Shown here one piece after another: positions 63,525-64,000 of a stretch of 64,000 bases of DNA. A model generated the notes under the pieces. The model had not been told where the DNA came from, ran no database searches, and saw only the letters and a program-made list of their open reading frames with translations. The stretch is from Notospermus geniculatus (Eukaryota > Nemertea > Pilidiophora > Heteronemertea > Lineidae): the NCBI GenBank assembly GCA_002633025.1, contig NMRB01000019.1:904127-968126 (forward strand). Reading direction: 5' to 3'. Numbering within the stretch: position 1 is the first letter of the stretch; each line of letters opens with the position of its first letter. The position numbers and the translations under genes are program-made.

Positions 63525-64000
63525 GTAGAACCTTTTCTTCTTCTGCTCAGTCTGAACGGTAGTGACACCTTTTATTGGTCTCACCAAGCACACCACTGTC
63601 GTGATGTCCTTGCTTGCACCTGTTACGTTTTGTTACCAGTACAGGGGGGTCAGTTCATTACATACCCAGCACGTCTCATCATTTTCCTGTTGGGCGGTTG
63701 ATTTCTGCATGCATAATGATGTCGTCACCGTTACTTTCATTGGCATATTTCCATAAAATCAGACCCCCCTCTAAGCTGTTGAGCCACTTGAATAACTTAA
63801 AACCAATTTCTGCATATTGGCTCTAACTACCGTTATTACTTGTACTTCGTTCTCATAAAATTGACAATTCGTAGAAACATGGGCATGACATTGCAGGCTT
63901 TGTAGGGTTCATCATTAATAACCTCGGGTGGTCACATCGGTTTTATTGTCCTTGTAGATTACCAAGAAACAATTTGTACCAGTAATTAGATGCATATTTT
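63525..64000. other. Right edge, intron of the SPRY gene
   Basis: After the donor CCACCAG/GTAGAAC at 63524 no further exon is seen. The protein frame is still open, so the gene continues to the right. Confidence 0.6.

Overview
Nuclear DNA of an intron-rich animal, most likely a marine invertebrate. The genes have short exons (40-270 bp, longer first and last exons) with canonical GT/AG borders. The protein families are animal ones (INPP4, FBXO8, SUPT7L, TTC29, FAM47E-like, ABCE1). Non-coding DNA is full of small inverted-repeat elements, SINE-like pieces and short palindromes (TAGGCCTA, TACCGGTA, TACATGTA). The species cannot be named from the window; a deuterostome such as an echinoderm, hemichordate or lancelet would fit, but that is inference. 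All exon models were read by eye from homology, open frame, splice sites and phase; within each gene the phases add up except where stated.

Layout, left to right. 1-5.2 kb: mostly repeats, with one partial reading frame at the left edge. 5.2-19.6 kb (-): INPP4-type phosphoinositide 4-phosphatase with the end of a PH domain, a C2 domain and the CKSAKDRT catalytic loop; its 5' end is lost at or beyond a 260-bp gap. 19.9-22.6 kb: large inverted-repeat elements. 22.7-24.4 kb (+): FBXO8 (F-box plus Sec7), complete. 27.3-30.1 kb (-): FAM47E-like protein, 3' part. 30.1-35.5 kb: no convincing gene. 35.5-38.9 kb (+): a 518-residue protein I do not recognise, carrying a KKRVSF motif. 39.4-42.6 kb (-): SUPT7L of the SAGA/STAGA co-activator. 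44.5-48.6 kb (+): TTC29, with an internal tandem duplication. 50.3-56.0 kb (-): ABCE1, with its first two exons duplicated and a gap near its 3' end. 57.3-63.5 kb (+, runs off the right edge): a protein with three SPRY domains, also with an internal tandem duplication.

The eight genes alternate strand without exception (- + - + - + - +), giving four divergent and three convergent neighbours. They share no obvious pathway: lipid signalling, ubiquitin/ARF regulation, transcription, cilia/sperm axoneme, ribosome recycling. Their company looks ancestral, because INPP4B, ABCE1, TTC29, FBXO8 and FAM47E all lie on human chromosome 4.

The strongest new observation is a pair of 103-bp exons in INPP4 (13249-13351 and 15253-15355). 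They encode alignable 34-residue segments, have identical phases and cannot both be included without breaking the frame, as expected of mutually exclusive exons. Next in interest are three separate roughly 1-kb tandem duplications inside TTC29, ABCE1 and the SPRY gene, a 1-base disruption at the start of SUPT7L, a near-perfect foldback with 148-bp arms in a SPRY-gene intron, and several unreported-looking MITE families.
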